A stretch of 64,000 nt of DNA. Origin: Varroa destructor. Its lineage: Eukaryota > Arthropoda > Arachnida > Mesostigmata > Varroidae. Both the position numbers and the translations under genes were made by a program. Shown in pieces: positions 61,801 to 64,000 of the stretch (positions are counted from its first letter, which is position 1; every line of letters starts with the position of its first letter). A model generated the notes under the pieces. That model saw only the letters and a program-made list of their open reading frames with translations. It ran no database searches and was not told where the DNA came from. The DNA is taken from positions 14,421,353-14,485,352 of the forward strand of contig NW_019211457.1 of the NCBI RefSeq assembly GCF_002443255.2, read 5' to 3'.

Positions 61801-62539
61801 ATTTTCCAAGGCTCAAATCAATGTTGTTTGCCGTTAGTGTAAGGTATGAAACCCGAAATAAGAGATATCTATGCGAGCTGATGTGGTTATGAGTTGAGTA
61901 AAGTTTGGCGCACTCTAGTAGAGCACAGGGGCGGCATGGTTTGCGGTATTATTGTAATAAGAAATATGCAGAGTTTAGGAAAACATTGTTCTTTGCTGTT
62001 AATCAGCCCTCCAAGAAATTCAAGGTCTCTTAAGCAATGACGCAGTTTATTTATATGAGTTAATATAATTGCACATATGTTCCTCACCTAGAAATAATTA
62101 CTCGCTATTATTAGTAGTTGTTCTGACTCCAACAGGCTGTTCTAAAAGCAATTTTTTCTAATATAAATATCTGGAGTTTCTTTATTATCATGCAGTCAAA
62201 GGCGTGCTCGTTTCTCACTATTAAAAACTATTCATATTGATACTGAAGAGTACCAATGGGTGACTGACATCACGCAAGCTCACCGTTGAGCCCACACGTA
62301 TATAAAGCGACGACAAGGAAGTTAAGGACTTCTCGTTCCCCTTTCATACTATAAAGCATACTATATACGCATATATATGAGCAATTCTCAAAAAGCAACT
62401 AACACTATTATTGTTTATAAAAAGGACCTACATCGATATGAAGCTTATCGAGGGAGGCATCATCCTGTTTGAGGTTGGTTACGAGTTGTTTCGCAGAGTC
62501 GATTACTGCCATGATGTTTTGTGATGACATCATTTGCAT
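55546..62539 (-). CDS. FGFR1OP2: FGFR1OP2/SIKE-family coiled-coil protein (6 exons, 260 aa)
   Basis: FGFR1OP2 and SIKE1 are cytoplasmic coiled-coil adaptors associated with the striatin-interacting phosphatase and kinase (STRIPAK) complex; SIKE also restrains IKK-epsilon signalling in mammals. The reverse-strand CDS joins 62539-62432, 60455-60318, 59741-59659, 56339-56267, 56105-55980 and 55800-55546. All introns are GT-AG and the phases (0, 0, 2, 0, 0) close without a stop. Diagnostic segments in order: VIDSAKQLVTNLKQDDASLD (14-33), KLEAMKEYSDEV (43-54), IAAIQQENRQIK (71-82), RENIALLGALEEHQNTLQMV (86-105), KYRQHVLALTKN, then ISEMAGIMRLAADIDE and ENGVLREILQIA, followed by a Ser/Thr-rich tail. 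Length is close to the 253 aa of human FGFR1OP2. The exact start is uncertain among in-frame ATGs at 62539, 62533 and 62530; the last gives the MSS start that best matches vertebrate proteins. Intact as far as can be seen. Confidence 0.93.
55980..56105 (-). CDS. FGFR1OP2 coding exon 5
   Basis: Acceptor TTCAAAAG, donor GTACGT. Residues 135-176: VHRLADKISEMAGIMRLAAD, then a variable loop and LARLRTENG. Confidence 0.9.
56267..56339 (-). CDS. FGFR1OP2 coding exon 4
   Basis: Acceptor GATTGCAG, donor GTCAGT. The first G completes Arg110; then QHVLALTKNREVEQACAQQL to residue 134. It is the least conserved exon and shorter than the matching vertebrate part, but its phases (2 in, 0 out) are the only ones that fit. 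Confidence 0.82.
56340..59658 (-). other. FGFR1OP2 intron 3
   Basis: 3319-bp intron, the largest of the gene. It carries a forward-strand ORF at 59144-59479, listed separately. Otherwise AT-rich with nothing I can assign. Confidence 0.8.
59144..59479 (+). CDS. Unrecognised 111-aa ORF, antisense within intron 3
   Basis: ATG-to-TGA frame with many basic residues (RNKDWLCRTVGNIPQQRLRD, later VVRKPKRCLIFSRPHINQL). It could be a decayed mobile-element fragment or chance; I see no transposase or polymerase motif and no polyadenylation signal close by. Confidence 0.15.
   Translation: MRSLTRNKDWLCRTVGNIPQQRLRDLRLLLPSKSAWQNIKECFRRAIIVGSICSVSVDRTSKVVRKPKRCLIFSRPHINQLIWDSQYIYCKRRWINLTVIKHTLKGNVEME
59659..59741 (-). 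CDS. FGFR1OP2 coding exon 3
   Basis: Acceptor CACTCCCAG, donor GTCAGT. Residues 83-109 plus two bases of Arg110, continuing the coiled coil (LLGALEEHQNTLQMVMTKY). Confidence 0.92.
59742..60317 (-). other. FGFR1OP2 intron 2
   Basis: 576-bp AT-rich intron. The frame of exon 2 runs on into it for about 66 codons before a stop, but the consensus splice and family alignment end the exon at 60318. Confidence 0.8.
60318..60455 (-). CDS. FGFR1OP2 coding exon 2
   Basis: Acceptor TTCTTACAG, donor GTTGGG. Residues 37-82, including LEAMKEYSDEVSHIE and the family signature IQQENRQIK at the exon end. Confidence 0.92.
60456..62431 (-). other. FGFR1OP2 intron 1
   Basis: 1976-bp AT-rich intron with several short open frames on +, none protein-like. 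Nothing else seen. Confidence 0.8.
62432..62539 (-). CDS. FGFR1OP2 coding exon 1
   Basis: Encodes residues 1-36 with an N-terminal helix VIDSAKQLVTNLKQDDASLD. Four in-frame ATGs (62539, 62533, 62530, 62512) follow an in-frame TAA at 62540-62542. Donor GTAGGT, phase 0. Confidence 0.85.
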
Positions 62540-64000
62540 TTAGTTGTGTTATACACCCTTTTAGAGTTAGGTAATAGCGATCAGAGCACCGCAACGTTGT
62601 TTTAGATGATTTCACGTTTCTGCTTGTTTCAATATTTTCGAATAATTACGATGTTGCAGTCACTGCTACCACAAGTTTGTTGATTACCTGAAAGATGCTC
62701 CAAGTGGGAGCATCCTAAATGCCGGTTTCACTATTTCAAGCTACTAAGACGACAACGGAACCAGCAGCAGTAACAATAAAAACAAAACAGACGTTTGTTG
62801 CTACTGCCTGCTTGTAACTTCTTCTAGTTTTGCCTTTTGCTTCCTCCCGTTCGACTTCGTTAAAAGCTACCAGTACACCCGCATATGACAAGCTGAAAAT
62901 CGATAGCAGATCAACACCACACCGATCTACAAGTTGCACCAGCAACAATAACAGTCTAAGGAGCACCAACAGCTGCAAGAGCAGCATGAGCTTCCGCAGA
63001 CAGGATCGTTAGTCTACGTAGAAGATTTCACCGCTTCGTTACCAGCACCTGCAGCACAGATCGGGATACCGCGCTGTGGCACTGCTACGTTAGAATCTCA
63101 AATCTGGTTGCTGTTATAATCCGCCACAGTAGTATCAGCAACAGCACTTTCGTCAGCCATTACGGCACTGACAACCATCAGAACTCAGAAGCTATACACG
63201 CACACATGCCAGGACTCAGGATTGTTTTCGACCGGACAATGGTCGCGCATTTAGATAAATTGACAGAGCCCGTCTCTTATGTGATGGGACAACTTTTGTG
63301 AATTCCTAGGGGATGGGAACAAGTCTCATTAATATCAATAACATCAAGATCTCATAGCACCCGATGCGGTTCAGTTCTTATACGGAAGAATAACAATAAC
63401 CACGGCAACAACAACAAAACTATCTGTTAGCTAATTGGCCCGCTTCTTCTTTTCCCTGCGATATTATTATGACGGCTATCCGTCAGAAGGTAATAGATAA
63501 AAAATACTTGTCACCGCCGTTAACGTGCTTGCTTGCTTGCTTGTTGTTGTTGTTTTTGTTGTTGTTGAAACAGCTGGTCTCGTGGTTATGTTCCTCGTAT
63601 TGCACACCTGCAAGACACTTGTAAGACGAAGGGCAACTAGCAGCTATCATCGGCTAACGTAAATACATCTAATACTCATAGACTGGTTAGTATTTGCAGC
63701 GAATAACTGCCGCCGCTGGTATCAGCGTACGAAACTACGGTGACAAGCTAATCCAGGACACGGCAATGAAACTGTGATTAGGTGTTTTGTTCGTTCCTTT
63801 CACTTTGTTCCAGAACAACAAAAAGATCACTGACTGTTGGTCACTCCCTTCTTTCCCGTTATACTGGCCGTGCTGTTCAAATACACGACCACAATATGCG
63901 GATCGTATCTGTGTATATGTCGAATTAAATGTTAGAAGAGACTCGCTCGGTTTGTCTGTCACGCACTCGACTTAGCACTTCTTAAAACAGGCGGTGGCTT
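62540..64000. other. Upstream flank of FGFR1OP2
   Basis: No acceptor is seen just upstream of the start codon, so the leader probably continues into this flank. From about 62.74 to 63.65 kb the sequence is GC-richer, with AGCAGCA, AACAACA and TTG-type simple words, as in a promoter or leader. I found no clear TATA box and no further gene. Confidence 0.4.
63527..63567. repeat. Compound microsatellite (TTGC)n-(TTG)n
   Basis: About four TGCT units pass directly into some eight TTG units with one T-rich interruption. Confidence 0.85.

Overview
The window reads as nuclear genomic DNA of an animal, most likely an arthropod (a mite-like chelicerate is my guess, not shown). It is AT-rich and gene-sparse, and its genes are split by GT-AG introns of about 0.1 to 3.3 kb. 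Their proteins align end to end with animal orthologues. I saw no operons, ribosome binding sites, CRISPR arrays, recognisable transposase or reverse transcriptase, and no convincing tRNA or rRNA gene.

Three genes can be rebuilt exon by exon, and the splice phases close in every case. (1) A ZDHHC16-type DHHC palmitoyltransferase lies on + (8773-11918, 4 coding exons, 344 aa), with a TATA-like box upstream and AATAAA downstream. (2) A class B DNAJ co-chaperone of the DNAJB1/4/5 type lies on + (31612-34180, 4 exons, 351 aa). (3) An FGFR1OP2/SIKE-family coiled-coil protein, a STRIPAK-associated family, lies on - (62539 down to 55546, 6 exons, 260 aa). A fourth gene is proposed on + at 17538-18329. 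It is the 3' end of a gene I do not recognise, with three phase-compatible exons and an AATAAA 46 bases after the stop.

Layout: 1-8.7 kb holds no recognised gene and begins with a GC-richer segment and a tetranucleotide repeat. ZDHHC16 fills 8.7-12.0 kb, and its last intron carries a 70-bp perfect palindrome next to an (AT)17 run. The fourth gene ends at 18.4 kb. Between 18.4 and 31.3 kb there are only weak exon candidates. DNAJ follows at 31.6-34.2 kb, preceded by an 18-bp hairpin. From 34.2 to 55.2 kb there is no recognised gene, but there are several unrecognised ORFs with splice-like edges and a strong 19-bp GC-rich hairpin at 38.0 kb. FGFR1OP2 takes 55.5-62.5 kb, and its GC-richer upstream flank runs to the window end.

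The three recognised genes belong to unrelated processes (protein S-acylation, Hsp70 chaperone cycle, phosphatase/kinase scaffold) and nothing suggests they are co-regulated. No previously undescribed system is demonstrated. The best leads are the fourth gene, the palindrome, the two strong hairpins and a few unassigned exon-like ORFs.
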